Shown here in pieces: positions 27,774-37,752 of a stretch of DNA of 64,000 nucleotides. How positions within the stretch are numbered: position 1 is the first letter of the stretch; each line of letters opens with the position of its first letter. The notes under the pieces were generated by a model, which ran no database searches, had not been told where the DNA came from, and was given only the letters and a program-made list of their open reading frames with translations. The DNA lies in contig WVZY01000020.1 of the NCBI GenBank assembly GCA_011772205.1, positions 30,421 through 94,420 on the forward strand, written 5' to 3'. The DNA comes from Candidatus Latescibacterota bacterium. GTDB lineage: Bacteria; Krumholzibacteriota; Krumholzibacteriia; WVZY01. The translations under genes and the position numbers were made by a program.

Positions 27774-30700
27774 ATGCAAAAACCGCCAAAAGCAATCGAA
27801 TCGCTCATCGAGTCCATTATCGAAGAAACGACAGGACTCGATATCACTGCGCAACTCGGTGCGCTGGGATACCCGAAGTCACCCAGACTTGCCGATGTTC
27901 TCCAAAAGCTGACCAAGACATTCTGCACCGACCGGGCTTCAATCGAGCTTTTCTCCTCCATCGTCATCGACTTCCTGAACGCACCGCACCCTGAAGGCGC
28001 GTTGATAAACCTCTCGAGGTATGCGGATATTGTCGGCGCGCCGAATGTCCTGCTAATCACTCTTGCGCAGGCAGGCCCGCTCCGCGAGATCCTCGCCACA
28101 ACGTTCGGTTCCAGCCAATACATGGCAGATATCGTCATCCGAAATCCAGGTTATCTCTACTGGCTGATCGAAAAACAAACGTGGGATCAGGAGGAGAGCC
28201 TGACCTTTTTCGAAACGGAACTGGAACGCGAGATCGCATACTTTCGAACAAAAAAAGGAAAACTGAACGCCGTACGAAGATACCACCGTATGGCACTTCT
28301 CCGCATAGGCGTCCAGGACCTTCTCGGTCAGCAATCGATCGAAAGCACGTCGGAACGCCTGAGCCATCTCGCCGATGCGATCGTCAATACGGTACTCGAG
28401 ATTCTGTGGCGGGATCTGATCCAGCATCCATTGGAACAACAAACCGATTCAGGACAGGCCCGGCGCCGGAGAAAATTATCGAACGATTCTGACTCAAAAG
28501 TGCTTCCGAGGCCAAACACCGGCTTTTCTGTGCTCGCCCTGGGCAAACTGGGCGGAAGGGAGTTGAACTACAGTTCCGACATCGATCTCATCTACCTTTG
28601 CGCAGACGCGGACGATGATGTGCTCGCCTTCTACCGGACACTGTCGCAATCGCTCACAGGAGCGCTCACTGAAGTGACTGAAGAAGGATATCTCTACCGT
28701 ATAGATCTGCGTCTCCGGCCGGATGGTAGCTCCGGCCCGCTGGTGAACTCAATGACATCCATGCGGATCTACTATGAGAACCGCGGAAAGCCCTGGGAGT
28801 TTCAGGCGATGCTCAAAGCACGCGTCATCGCAGGCGACCGCCAGCTGGGAGAGACGTTCTTGGAAAACATCTCCGGCCTGATCTACAATCCCTCGCTGCC
28901 CTATTCGCCGGTCGAGGACATTGCCCGCATGCGCGTGCGGATCCAGGAAAACATTCCAGCGCGCGAAAGACCTTTCAACATCAAGCTGATGGAAGGAGGG
29001 ATCCGGGATATCGAGTTCATCGTTCAGACCCTCCAGCTCCTCCACGGTGCCGGGCACCCGGAACTCCGCGCACCGGGAACGCTCGATGCGCTCGACCGCG
29101 CCGCCAAGCAGAGACTCTTGAAGAAAAAGGAAGCAAAGACACTCGCCGATGCCTACCGGTTTTTGAGGCTAGTCGAGCACCGTCTCCAGATGATGCACCA
29201 GATCAAAACGCACACCGTCCCGGAATCTCCACAAGAAGTAGCGCTTCTTGCCGCCAGGGTGTCGAATGGGCCTCTGGGATCTTACGCATACGCCGAATTC
29301 ATAGACGCGCTCACGAAACATTTGAAGAACGTCCGCATATTGAGCGAGAGCTTCTTCGCCGAGGGAAGCCAGGATGCCTCATCGCTGCTCCTCCTCCCCG
29401 AAACGGACGCGGAAGCGCTGCAAATGCTCGAGAGCTGTGGTATTGCAGATCCAGAGAGAGCCATCAAAGTCATCCATACGATGGCTTATGGGTCGTTCCC
29501 CCGGCTGCTGGACCGAAATACTCGGGCCGCATTTGCCGACTTGCTCCCGCACTTACTGGACGTTGTTTCAACCACAGGCGATCCCGGGCTGACGCTCACA
29601 AACGTCTCCAGAATTGCAGCAGCGGGGAGGAGCGAATACGCACTTTACAAATTCCTCAGGGAATCCGATGGGGCCCGTGCGCTGGTGGTGGCGCTCGCCG
29701 GTGTCTCATCCCGTCTGACGGACTATCTATGCAGCCGCATCGAAACCCTCGATGCGCTTCTCGTGGACCCGGAGGATTTGATCCGGGCCTCTCTTGACCA
29801 TCAGCCGGTTTGGGAAGGGTTCAAACGTCTGGACAAAAAATCGATGACAGACAAGGACATCGTTATCGGCTCGCTGCAAAAAGAGTTGAGACAAGCTCTA
29901 GACAGACTTCATCTCGCTTCGTTCCTCGTGGACTTCGAAGCACGCTCGTTTCCCGACAGGCTCGCGGCATCCCGTGCGTCTTTCGCCAAGCGTTCGATCG
30001 CCGATGCGTTCGATAGCGCTTTTGAAGAGGAAACGCAGGCGGCGCTTTTCGCCATGGGCTCCTTTGGCGTTGGGGAACCGCGATATGGAAGCGATGCCGA
30101 CCTTCTAGTCGTCTCAAATGTAGAAGACACCGAAGCTATTACGCGAAACGTCCAGACGATCAACCGAGTTTTTACGGAAGGCAGGATCTTCAAATTGGAT
30201 TTCAGGCTCCGCGGAGAAGGAGCCAACGCACCGCTCGTGCAGGATTTGCAGTTCTACGATAATTATTTCAAAAATCGCATGTCGCTGTGGGAGCGGATCG
30301 CCTTTTCGAAGTGCGCCCTCTGGTGGGGCGACCAGAAGATCGCCCATTCATTTCTAGGTGTACTCGAGGGGGAGCTGACAACGCCATTTGCCAAGAACGA
30401 AATCGAACCGCTCCTCCTCATGAGGAGAAAACTCGACGTGCTGGGCCAAAAAACCGGCCTTACTTGGGAAACAAAACGCTCCCCCGGTGGACGCTATGAC
30501 ATCGAATACCTGTGTGGGATTGGAATAGCCAAAATAGCAGCCGCCGCAAGATTTCCCTTTACGGCATTCACGGGCGAGCGTCTCGATATGTTGAAAGAAG
30601 CAGGAATGCTCGACAAGGACGAGTCCACCGTCTGCAAAGAGGCACTTGAGTTTTACTCGAAGCTCGAGTACATTCTCGAGCTGCAGGGATTTGCGATCCC

Positions 30701-30857
30701 GCAATCCGATGAGCGTGAGCGTTATCTCGAGAGTTATGTCGAGAGAACCTTCGACTACCTGGGTTTTCCGTTGCGAGTCGGTATTAGAGATGAAATCAGA
30801 AGTGTCAAGCGGGCAGTTCGCAGCATTTTCGAACGATTTATTGAAAAGGTTGCATGA
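27774..30857 (+). CDS. glnE: Glutamine synthetase adenylyltransferase / deadenylylase
   Basis: GlnE adds and removes AMP on glutamine synthetase in response to PII and glutamine. Two nucleotidyltransferase domains are visible. The first has LGKLGGRELNYSSDIDLIYL (about residues 255-275) and the following YRIDLRLRPDGSSGPLVNS. The second has MGSFGVGEPRYGSDADLLVV (about 761-780) and KLDFRLRGEGANAPLVQD. Both keep their Asp-x-Asp pairs, so both activities are expected. Length is 1027 residues, somewhat longer than the E. coli enzyme (946). It converges with glnD, with 47 bases between them and no obvious terminator. Confidence 0.95.
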   Translation: MQKPPKAIESLIESIIEETTGLDITAQLGALGYPKSPRLADVLQKLTKTFCTDRASIELFSSIVIDFLNAPHPEGALINLSRYADIVGAPNVLLITLAQAGPLREILATTFGSSQYMADIVIRNPGYLYWLIEKQTWDQEESLTFFETELEREIAYFRTKKGKLNAVRRYHRMALLRIGVQDLLGQQSIESTSERLSHLADAIVNTVLEILWRDLIQHPLEQQTDSGQARRRRKLSNDSDSKVLPRPNTGFSVLALGKLGGRELNYSSDIDLIYLCADADDDVLAFYRTLSQSLTGALTEVTEEGYLYRIDLRLRPDGSSGPLVNSMTSMRIYYENRGKPWEFQAMLKARVIAGDRQLGETFLENISGLIYNPSLPYSPVEDIARMRVRIQENIPARERPFNIKLMEGGIRDIEFIVQTLQLLHGAGHPELRAPGTLDALDRAAKQRLLKKKEAKTLADAYRFLRLVEHRLQMMHQIKTHTVPESPQEVALLAARVSNGPLGSYAYAEFIDALTKHLKNVRILSESFFAEGSQDASSLLLLPETDAEALQMLESCGIADPERAIKVIHTMAYGSFPRLLDRNTRAAFADLLPHLLDVVSTTGDPGLTLTNVSRIAAAGRSEYALYKFLRESDGARALVVALAGVSSRLTDYLCSRIETLDALLVDPEDLIRASLDHQPVWEGFKRLDKKSMTDKDIVIGSLQKELRQALDRLHLASFLVDFEARSFPDRLAASRASFAKRSIADAFDSAFEEETQAALFAMGSFGVGEPRYGSDADLLVVSNVEDTEAITRNVQTINRVFTEGRIFKLDFRLRGEGANAPLVQDLQFYDNYFKNRMSLWERIAFSKCALWWGDQKIAHSFLGVLEGELTTPFAKNEIEPLLLMRRKLDVLGQKTGLTWETKRSPGGRYDIEYLCGIGIAKIAAAARFPFTAFTGERLDMLKEAGMLDKDESTVCKEALEFYSKLEYILELQGFAIPQSDERERYLESYVERTFDYLGFPLRVGIRDEIRSVKRAVRSIFERFIEKVA

Positions 30858-30904
30858 ACGCTCGTTTTTATGTAGAGAAGGGAGACGTTGATCTCAGTGG
30901 TATT

Positions 30905-33559
30905 CTAGGCAATCTCCTTTTCCAGCCGCGTCCGAATCCTCCTCAACTTCGAAGCGCGCGTCACTTTCCCACCGTCTCTGCCGTGCACGTAAAAAGCATC
31001 GATTGCCCGGTTCGCCTCGGTCGAAATCCTCGCGCGGTATATCACGAGCCCCTCGCTCGAAAGCGCGTACGTAATTTTGAAAAGCAGCCCCGGCGCGTCC
31101 GGTGCGAATATATCGATGATCGTGAAATCACCGGATAAATCGTTCTCGATCTCGACTTTGAGGGGAACAGGGATGGATGCGTCGCGCCTGCGCTTCCACT
31201 TTTCCACGTGAGCATTCACCCGATAGCGGATGTCCCCCGGCCCACGGAGAACGGACAGGAGATCTTCCCTGACACTTTCAACCCGCTCCTCGCCAAGGGA
31301 TGCTCCCTCTATCAGATCCTCGACATGGAAGACATCGATAACCTTGCCATCCTTCCTGGTGAATGCATGAGCATGGAGTATGTTGAGATCGTTCATCGTG
31401 AGCACGCCGCAGAGCTGCGACAGTCGGAAGGGTTTGTCAGGCGTACAGAATGTAATTTCTGTCGAATGCCTCCTCTTTTTCGCGACAACCACTGCTTTTT
31501 CTTCCTCCAGGCGATCGACCAGCCTGAGATGCGCCTTCACCTGCGATGGACGCATCGTGAGAAGGTAGCGTCCCGGGAGCAAATCGAGATGCTCGAGGGC
31601 CTTCTCTCTTTGTGCGCCGGGGGGAAACGTCTTGAGGATATCTCGCTTTCTTGCCTTGTAGAATGCCTCGGGGCGCTTTTCTTTTTTCGCCATGTACTGA
31701 TGGGCTTTCAGGTACAGCGCCCAGACCAGGTTTCGTTTCCATTCGGTCCAAACAACGGGGGACGTCGCCTTGAGGTCCGCGTACGTGAGGAGGCAGAGAT
31801 ACTTGAGGTTTGTCCTGTTTTTTACCTTGGAGCAGAACGCTTCGAGCGTCCCAATATCGGTTGGGTCTCGTCTCTGGCTGAAGTGTGACATCAGAAGATG
31901 GTGCTCGATCAGATAACATACCGCATCGATCTGCTCCGGTTTGAGGAATATCCTCGTGAGTATCTTTCGCGCGATAACCGCCCCTTTCCTCGCATGCCCC
32001 CGTCCCTCGATTTTTCCCACATCGTGGAGCAGCGCGGCCAGAAACAGCACCTGTTTGTCGGGGATCTCGAAGTAGAGGCGGCCAAAAGGGGTCAACCTCG
32101 CCCCGGAAGTTCGGATGAGGAGCTCGAGATTTCGCACGACCTTGAAACTGTGCTCGTCCACTGTGTAGTGATGGTAAAGATCGTACCGCTTGAGACACGA
32201 AAGGAAGTTGTATTCTGGAATCACCTGTCCCAGGAACCCCGTTTCATGCATTGCGTGAAGGATCAGCGAGTTGTTTTTTCCGTTCCGGAACAGCTCAGCA
32301 AATCTCTTGCGCATTCGTGCAATTTCTCTGCGCCCTGTGAGGTCCGACTCCAGTACAGCTGCCAGGCGGCGTTTGACCGCCCTGTCCAATTTGAGTCCAA
32401 CCTGTTTTTGATGGTTGAAAACATACAAGGGATCAGACCGGAGTTTTCTCCTGTCGATTCTGACATTGAGTTTGTTGCCATCGCGTACAACCTTTTTTCT
32501 GCCCAACAAAATATCGCTTGCAGATCCGAATTGCAGGTCTTCGAGGATGTCTTCCGTAATTCGGAAAATTGTGCGCGTGTTCGTATAGTAATCCTTCATG
32601 AAGAGCTCAACACCGAGGTGGTCGCCCCTGCTGCCGTATCCAAGCTGCTCCGCGATTGTTTTTTGCATTCGCACGGTGAGCTGATCCTGCTTGGATCGCG
32701 TGGCTGTGTGAAGCACTACGCGTACTTTGAGAAGAAAGTCGTAGGCTTGATTCAGCGCTTTCTCTTCTCCAGGTAGAAGTAGCCCTTTGTTTCTCAGAGC
32801 AGAAAAACCCGCGTTCCTCTTTGCCACCATTCCGAGCCAGCCGAGTGTTTGATAATCACGGAGACCGCCCGGGCTCAATTTTACGTTGGGTTCGACGAGC
32901 TGGTAGCTGTTGTCGTACTTCCTGTGGCGCGTGCGTGCGTCCTTGACTTTTCTGATGAGGAACTCCTCGCGGTCCTTTCGCCGGATCCGTGAAATCTGTT
33001 TACAAATCTCCCGTGCGATCCGCTGCGAACCGCAGATCCACCGGCTCTCAAGGAGCGCCGTCTTCGTGTCGGGGTGGCGGGCGAGAACGCTTTCGCTCTC
33101 AACGAGGGATTCAACGGAGTGGCCCAGCTCAAAGCCCACATCCCACATCAGCTGGATGAAAATCGTCGCTACCCGCTTGACCTGACGGGTCTTTCGTTTG
33201 CAAAGAAACAAGATGTCCACATCGGAGTAGGGGGCGAGTTCTTCGCGCCCGTACCCACCCAACGCAAGAACGGCGATCTCAGCTTTCTCGGCCGGGAGAT
33301 GGTTCTCCTCGAGCGCTCGAAAGAACACCATCCCTACGACGGCATCCACGATCTTGCTGTACGAATTGACGAATCTTCTCCCAGTGAAATCGCTGGGCTT
33401 GTCCAGGCCGAGGAGCTCCTCCTGTAGATGGGACAGGTAATCCCGGCACATTTCGAGAAACACGTTTCTTGGGATCGATGCGCCGCCTGTAATGAGGGCA
33501 GGAAGAGAAAACGCATCCTCCTCGTCGACGCCGGCGGGCTTTTGCGGTTGAACGCTCAT
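30905..33559 (-). CDS. glnD: [Protein-PII] uridylyltransferase / uridylyl-removing enzyme
   Basis: GlnD senses glutamine and adds or removes UMP on PII. Domains in order: nucleotidyltransferase with GGYGREELAPYSDVDILF (residues 101-118), a helical middle, HD domain with LLHDVGKIEGRGHARKGA (HD at 512-513), then two C-terminal ACT domains (about 700-885) that bind glutamine; the last opens IIDIFAPDAPGLLFKITYAL. Length is 884 residues from the ATG at 33559; a TTG four codons earlier (33571) is possible. It lies 21 bases after glnA (9 bases from the TTG), so the two are surely co-transcribed. Confidence 0.95.
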   Translation of the reverse strand: MSVQPQKPAGVDEEDAFSLPALITGGASIPRNVFLEMCRDYLSHLQEELLGLDKPSDFTGRRFVNSYSKIVDAVVGMVFFRALEENHLPAEKAEIAVLALGGYGREELAPYSDVDILFLCKRKTRQVKRVATIFIQLMWDVGFELGHSVESLVESESVLARHPDTKTALLESRWICGSQRIAREICKQISRIRRKDREEFLIRKVKDARTRHRKYDNSYQLVEPNVKLSPGGLRDYQTLGWLGMVAKRNAGFSALRNKGLLLPGEEKALNQAYDFLLKVRVVLHTATRSKQDQLTVRMQKTIAEQLGYGSRGDHLGVELFMKDYYTNTRTIFRITEDILEDLQFGSASDILLGRKKVVRDGNKLNVRIDRRKLRSDPLYVFNHQKQVGLKLDRAVKRRLAAVLESDLTGRREIARMRKRFAELFRNGKNNSLILHAMHETGFLGQVIPEYNFLSCLKRYDLYHHYTVDEHSFKVVRNLELLIRTSGARLTPFGRLYFEIPDKQVLFLAALLHDVGKIEGRGHARKGAVIARKILTRIFLKPEQIDAVCYLIEHHLLMSHFSQRRDPTDIGTLEAFCSKVKNRTNLKYLCLLTYADLKATSPVVWTEWKRNLVWALYLKAHQYMAKKEKRPEAFYKARKRDILKTFPPGAQREKALEHLDLLPGRYLLTMRPSQVKAHLRLVDRLEEEKAVVVAKKRRHSTEITFCTPDKPFRLSQLCGVLTMNDLNILHAHAFTRKDGKVIDVFHVEDLIEGASLGEERVESVREDLLSVLRGPGDIRYRVNAHVEKWKRRRDASIPVPLKVEIENDLSGDFTIIDIFAPDAPGLLFKITYALSSEGLVIYRARISTEANRAIDAFYVHGRDGGKVTRASKLRRIRTRLEKEIA

Positions 33560-33580
33560 GGGGCTGGACAAAACATCTCT

Positions 33581-35002
33581 CTACGCATCGTAATACAAGA
33601 AGAACTCATAGGGGTGCGGCCTCTGGGCGAGCTGCGCTATGTCGCGTTCCCGCTTGTAATTGATCCATGTGTGTATCACGTCTTCGGTGAACACTTCCCC
33701 TTTGAGCAAAAACTCGTGATCGCTCTCGAGAGCCCGGAGAGCATCCTCGAGGGACGCCGGTGTTTTCCGGATGTCCTTTAGTTCCTCGGGGGGGAGATCG
33801 TAAATGTTCTTATCGAGCGGCTCACCCGGGTGAATCTTGTTCTGGATTCCATCGAGACCTGCCATCATCATCGCAGAAAAGGCCAGGTACGGATTGCAAG
33901 TGGGGTCCGGACACCTGAACTCAATCCTCTTGGACTTCGGTGACGGCGAGTACATCGGAATTCGGATTGCAGCGCTGCGGTTTCTCTGCGAATACGCCAG
34001 GTTCACGGGCGCCTCGAAGCCCGGCACGAGACGTTTGTACGAATTGGTTGTAGGATTAGAGAACGCAAGGATCGCCGGCGCGTGTTTGAGTATGCCGCCG
34101 ATATAGTACAGCGCGGCGTCACTTACTCCAGCATACTCGTTCCCCGCAAAAAGAGGTTTGTTTCCCTTCCAAAGGCTTTGGTGAACATGCATCCCTGAAC
34201 CATTGTCGTTGTAAATCGGTTTGGGCATGAAAGTGACCGTTTTGCCGTTACGCTTTGCGATGTTTCGGATCACATATTTATAAAGAAGCAGCTTGTCCCC
34301 CATATTAATGAGCGTATCGAATTTGAGATCGATCTCGCCCTGTCCCGCTGTTGCCACTTCGTGATGCTGTGTCTCGACCTCGCAGCCCACGTTAATGAGC
34401 GTCAGCATCATTTCTGATCGCAAATCGTGGAGCGAATCGGTCGGCGGCACGGGAAAGTAACCTTCTTTGAAGCGCGGCTTGTAACCGAGATTCGGATTCT
34501 CCTCCCGCCCCGAGTTCCAGCACCCTTCCTTCGAATCGATATGATAGAACCCTTGATTCTCTCTCTGATCGAAACGGACGTCATCGAAGACGAAAAACTC
34601 CGCTTCGGGTCCGAAGTACGCTTTGTCCGCAACACCCGTGCTTGCAAGGTAATTCTCGGCCTTGATGGCCACGGCCCTCGGATCCCTCGAGTAGCGCTCC
34701 TTCGTTATCGGATCATATATGTTTCCAATGAGGTTTAGCGTTGGATCCTTGGTGAAAGGATCCATGAAAGCCGTTCCTGGATCGGGTATGACCAACATGT
34801 CGCTTTCGTTGATGTTGCGCCACCCGCGAATGCTCGATCCATCGAATCCGAATCCTTCCTCGAAACTCTCTTCTGTGAGCGCTTCAACGGGAACGCTAAA
34901 GTGTTGCCACGTCCCGGGAAAATCCAGAAATTTGAAATCGACCACTTCGGCGCCGTTTTCCCTGGCAAAATCAATCACTTCACGCGGGGTTCTTTTTTCC
35001 AT
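33581..35002 (-). CDS. glnA: Glutamine synthetase, type I
   Basis: GlnA makes glutamine from glutamate, ammonia and ATP. The protein shows [29 protein letters not shown], the metal-binding [30 protein letters not shown] and NRSAAIRIP. The adenylylation Tyr is present in [10 protein letters not shown] (Y401), so it is of the GlnE-regulated subtype. Length is 473 residues from the ATG at 35002, which has GGAGG upstream. Expression should respond to nitrogen through the overlapping promoters at 35077-35105. It heads a glnA-glnD unit. Confidence 0.97.
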   Translation of the reverse strand: MEKRTPREVIDFARENGAEVVDFKFLDFPGTWQHFSVPVEALTEESFEEGFGFDGSSIRGWRNINESDMLVIPDPGTAFMDPFTKDPTLNLIGNIYDPITKERYSRDPRAVAIKAENYLASTGVADKAYFGPEAEFFVFDDVRFDQRENQGFYHIDSKEGCWNSGREENPNLGYKPRFKEGYFPVPPTDSLHDLRSEMMLTLINVGCEVETQHHEVATAGQGEIDLKFDTLINMGDKLLLYKYVIRNIAKRNGKTVTFMPKPIYNDNGSGMHVHQSLWKGNKPLFAGNEYAGVSDAALYYIGGILKHAPAILAFSNPTTNSYKRLVPGFEAPVNLAYSQRNRSAAIRIPMYSPSPKSKRIEFRCPDPTCNPYLAFSAMMMAGLDGIQNKIHPGEPLDKNIYDLPPEELKDIRKTPASLEDALRALESDHEFLLKGEVFTEDVIHTWINYKRERDIAQLAQRPHPYEFFLYYDA

Positions 35003-35076
35003 GGGAACATCTTCCTCCAGGGTTTTACTGGTTCGGGGGAGTGTAAAGCTCAAGCTTAATTGCCTGGAAAAAACAG

Positions 35077-35105
35077 AATTTAAGCAAACGAGGTGCCATT
35101 GTCAA
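35077..35105 (-). promoter_or_regulatory. Superimposed sigma-70 and sigma-54 promoters of glnA
   Basis: Sigma-54: the minus strand reads TGGCACCTCGTTTGCT (35098-35083), a full match to TGGCAC-N5-TTGCT with GG and GC ten bases apart. Sigma-70: TTGACA (35105-35100), exactly 17 bases, TAAATT (35082-35077). The sigma-54 core fills the sigma-70 spacer, so the two polymerases cannot bind at the same time. Predicted starts differ by only a few bases. Confidence 0.8.
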
Positions 35106-35146
35106 TATAGACCCAACCCACGGGGCAAAGATTCGGGCGGGACGCC

Positions 35147-36763
35147 TCAGGGGGATTCCTCGATCCCCGGTCGATAGGGGGATCCATCGGGGAGGAGATC
35201 ATCGATTTCGAGCAGAACCTTCCCGATCTCCCACAGGAGATCCCCGGCAATGACACCACGGACCCCCATCTCTGCAGCTGCGTATTCTCCCGCTTTTCCG
35301 TGGACAAAGCTTGCGATCAGGGCAGCGTCCAGGGCGGGAGACCCCTGAGCGAGAAAACTCCCCACAAAGCCTGTTAGCACATCCCCCGACCCGGCCGTGG
35401 CGAGCGCCGAGCTGCCGCTGGTGTTTATCCAAACTTCCCCGTCCGCTGAGGCGACGAGTGTGGGGGCTCCCTTGTGGAGAAGCACTGCTTTGGTGGATTT
35501 CGCTACGTCTCCGGTTTTTTCGATTTGACCGAGCGGGTCCCTGGGGACCTCGGCGGCGACAAGTCTCTCCAGCTCGCCGGTATGAGGTGTCAGCACCAGC
35601 GGTGATTTGACGCGAGCGAACGCTTTGCTGTTACCGGCGAAGGCATTCAGACCATCGGCGTCGAGCACAATGGGCTTCCCCGCGCCGGCGAGCAAGTCCT
35701 GCACAAACTGATCCGTCTCCGGATGCCGTCCTATCCCGGGGCCGACGGCGAGCGCATCCGATTTTTCGATGTGGAATTTGAGAGCGGACAGCCCTGCGCG
35801 TGAAAACGTTCCTTCCTCGGTCTCAGGGAGCGGAATGGTGATCGTCTCCCAGCTGGCGCTCTCAATGAGATCTCGAATCCCCTGCGGCACCGCGAGATAC
35901 ACCATACCGCACCCGATCCTGAGCGCCGCCGTTGCCGACAGCAGCGCTGCCCCCGTATACGCCCGGCTACCGGCGATAATGAGAAGGGTTCCGCACCGGT
36001 ACTTGTGCGCGTCCGGGGACCTCTCCGGCAGGCGCTCCGATGCTGTTTGCCAATCGAGAATGTGGACACCCGATGCGTACTTATCGACGATCTCTGACGG
36101 AAATCCTATGTCCGCCACGATCATCTCACCGACGAAGCTCTTACCCGGGTAGAACAGGAGCCCCAGCTTGGGACGGCCGATTGTCACCGTGCAGGTGGCA
36201 CGCACCGCCGCCCCCGGTACGGCCCCACTGCTTCCCTGTACGCCAGATGGGATATCGATGCTCACAACGGGCACTCCGCTTGCGTTCATCAGCTCGATCA
36301 TCTCGAGCGCGCGCCCGCGAGGAGGTCCGTCGATGCCCGTACCGAACAACCCATCGACGACGACATGCGCCCCGGCGAGGTCTTTTTTGACGATTTCCGG
36401 CCAGTTGGGGCGTGAAGCATCAACCTGACGGACTTGTTCGTTCGCCTTGATGATTTCGGACAGCCTCAAGTAATTCTTCTGTGCGTCCACGGGGAGACTC
36501 TCTGGAGGTTTGAGAAGATGCACGGAAACCGCGCACCCCTCCTTGCTGAGATAGCGTGCGACAACGAAAGCGTCTCCTCCGTTGTTTCCCGCTCCCGCAA
36601 ATACGACCGTTTTGAAGGGCGTCCCGAGACTCTCCCCCATTAGCCGCAGAACATGATCGGCAACAGCCTTCCCTGCCCGTTCCATGAGCTCGAGGCCCGG
36701 ACAGATCCGGTTGATTGTCTCCTCATCAACTTTTTTCATTTGCTCGGTGGTGAGGACTTCCAT
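35147..36763 (-). CDS. nnr: Bifunctional NAD(P)H-hydrate epimerase / ADP-dependent NAD(P)H-hydrate dehydratase
   Basis: Nnr repairs hydrated NADH and NADPH. The N-terminal YjeF-type epimerase (about residues 1-215) has VVFAGAGNNGGDAFVVARYL and VDGLFGTGIDG. The C-terminal ribokinase-like dehydratase (about 230-515) has YRCGTLLIIAGSRAYTGAA, ALAVGPGIG, LTPHTGELERL and GSGDVLTGFVGSFLAQG with its catalytic Asp. Length is 538 residues, typical of the fused form. The ATG at 36763 has GAGG five bases upstream. It precedes glnA in the same direction, but glnA has its own promoters. Confidence 0.95.
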   Translation of the reverse strand: MEVLTTEQMKKVDEETINRICPGLELMERAGKAVADHVLRLMGESLGTPFKTVVFAGAGNNGGDAFVVARYLSKEGCAVSVHLLKPPESLPVDAQKNYLRLSEIIKANEQVRQVDASRPNWPEIVKKDLAGAHVVVDGLFGTGIDGPPRGRALEMIELMNASGVPVVSIDIPSGVQGSSGAVPGAAVRATCTVTIGRPKLGLLFYPGKSFVGEMIVADIGFPSEIVDKYASGVHILDWQTASERLPERSPDAHKYRCGTLLIIAGSRAYTGAALLSATAALRIGCGMVYLAVPQGIRDLIESASWETITIPLPETEEGTFSRAGLSALKFHIEKSDALAVGPGIGRHPETDQFVQDLLAGAGKPIVLDADGLNAFAGNSKAFARVKSPLVLTPHTGELERLVAAEVPRDPLGQIEKTGDVAKSTKAVLLHKGAPTLVASADGEVWINTSGSSALATAGSGDVLTGFVGSFLAQGSPALDAALIASFVHGKAGEYAAAEMGVRGVIAGDLLWEIGKVLLEIDDLLPDGSPYRPGIEESP

Positions 36764-36884
36764 AATAACCTCGCTCGTTCGGGTCGATATGTAAACAGCG
36801 CCTCCGACTCCCGAATGAAAAGCACGAGGAGCAAATGCACATGCAGGTGGGGCACACGGTTCAGCGCCCGTGATCGATCGCGGC

Positions 36885-37589
36885 TCAATGTTTTCCTATC
36901 GAGCCGCTGGACTTGTTCAATTCATCTACGATGTCGAGTAGCTCGACGATATCATCGATATCATAGTGAGCGCCGCTCTCCTTTGTCCCGAACGTATCCC
37001 CGTAGCGGGCAAAAACGGTAATGATACCCACTTGTGCGGCGCCGGTAATATCCCTATCGGGCCAATCACCGACCATGATCGCCTCGTCAGGTTTTACCTG
37101 GAAGTGATGCAGCACGCGCCTGAATGGAATCGGGCTCGGTTTCATAGCTTTGGTATCGTCGTAGGTAAGCACAAAATCGAATATATGGTGCAGCTGAAGG
37201 TAGCAGAGTCTCAGCCAGGCCTCCTTACGCGGCGCATCAGAGACCACCGCGAGCCGGATGTTGCGCTTCATCAGACCAATTAGGGCCACTCTGACATGAG
37301 GATACAGGACGAGTGACGCTTCTCGGGCCCTCCGGTAGGCGACGATTCCCGCCGCCTGGATCTTGTAGTTGACCTCGCCGAGAAGTTCCTCCAGCACAAC
37401 GTCGAAAACGTGTTGAAACTCGATTCCCTTCTTCTCGTAAACCTCGTAGACCTTTTGCTTGATCTCATTGGGTGGAAAAAGCAGGCCGGCATCTATCATT
37501 GCCTCCACGGCCGCATCAACGGCGTTTTCTTTCATCCCTTTGAAATCCGTCAGCGTGTTATCCAGGTCGAAAATCGCAACTTTGATCAT
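36885..37589 (-). CDS. HAD superfamily hydrolase
   Basis: A 234-residue haloacid dehalogenase-type phosphatase. Motif I is FDLDNTLTDF, with the nucleophile Asp near residue 7 and the acid/base Asp two residues later. Motif II is in RLAVVSDAP, motif III is the Lys in KPSPIPF, and motif IV is MVGDWPDRDITGA. The helical cap lies between about residues 15 and 90. The family acts on small phosphorylated metabolites; the substrate cannot be told from the sequence. The ATG at 37589 (MIKVAIFDLDN) fits the family start; an ATG and a TTG lie two and three codons earlier. Confidence 0.88.
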   Translation of the reverse strand: MIKVAIFDLDNTLTDFKGMKENAVDAAVEAMIDAGLLFPPNEIKQKVYEVYEKKGIEFQHVFDVVLEELLGEVNYKIQAAGIVAYRRAREASLVLYPHVRVALIGLMKRNIRLAVVSDAPRKEAWLRLCYLQLHHIFDFVLTYDDTKAMKPSPIPFRRVLHHFQVKPDEAIMVGDWPDRDITGAAQVGIITVFARYGDTFGTKESGAHYDIDDIVELLDIVDELNKSSGSIGKH

Positions 37590-37701
37590 CGGCATCAATC
37601 TGTTGGAGAATGAGTAAACTTGCCGTACAATAAACGAACCAGCGACGCCCGCGCGGAAAGGCGCGAACTGCGAAAGTTGCCCGGAGGAGGATTAACCAAG
37701 A

Positions 37702-37752
37702 ATGGCAATTCGAGGTAAGGTTAATGGAAGAAAGAGACGAAAGCAACTATGA
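37702..37752 (+). CDS. Possible 16-residue basic leader peptide upstream of the CPBP protease gene
   Basis: ATG at 37702 encodes MAIRGKVNGRKRRKQL and stops at 37752, overlapping the start of the CPBP gene (37724) in another frame. The best ribosome-binding site of the region, GGAGGAGG (about 37683-37690), precedes this ATG and not that of the CPBP gene, which has only a weaker AGGTAAGG. Translation of the small frame could couple to, or compete with, the main gene. This is an inference; no homologue is known to me. Confidence 0.3.
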   Translation: MAIRGKVNGRKRRKQL

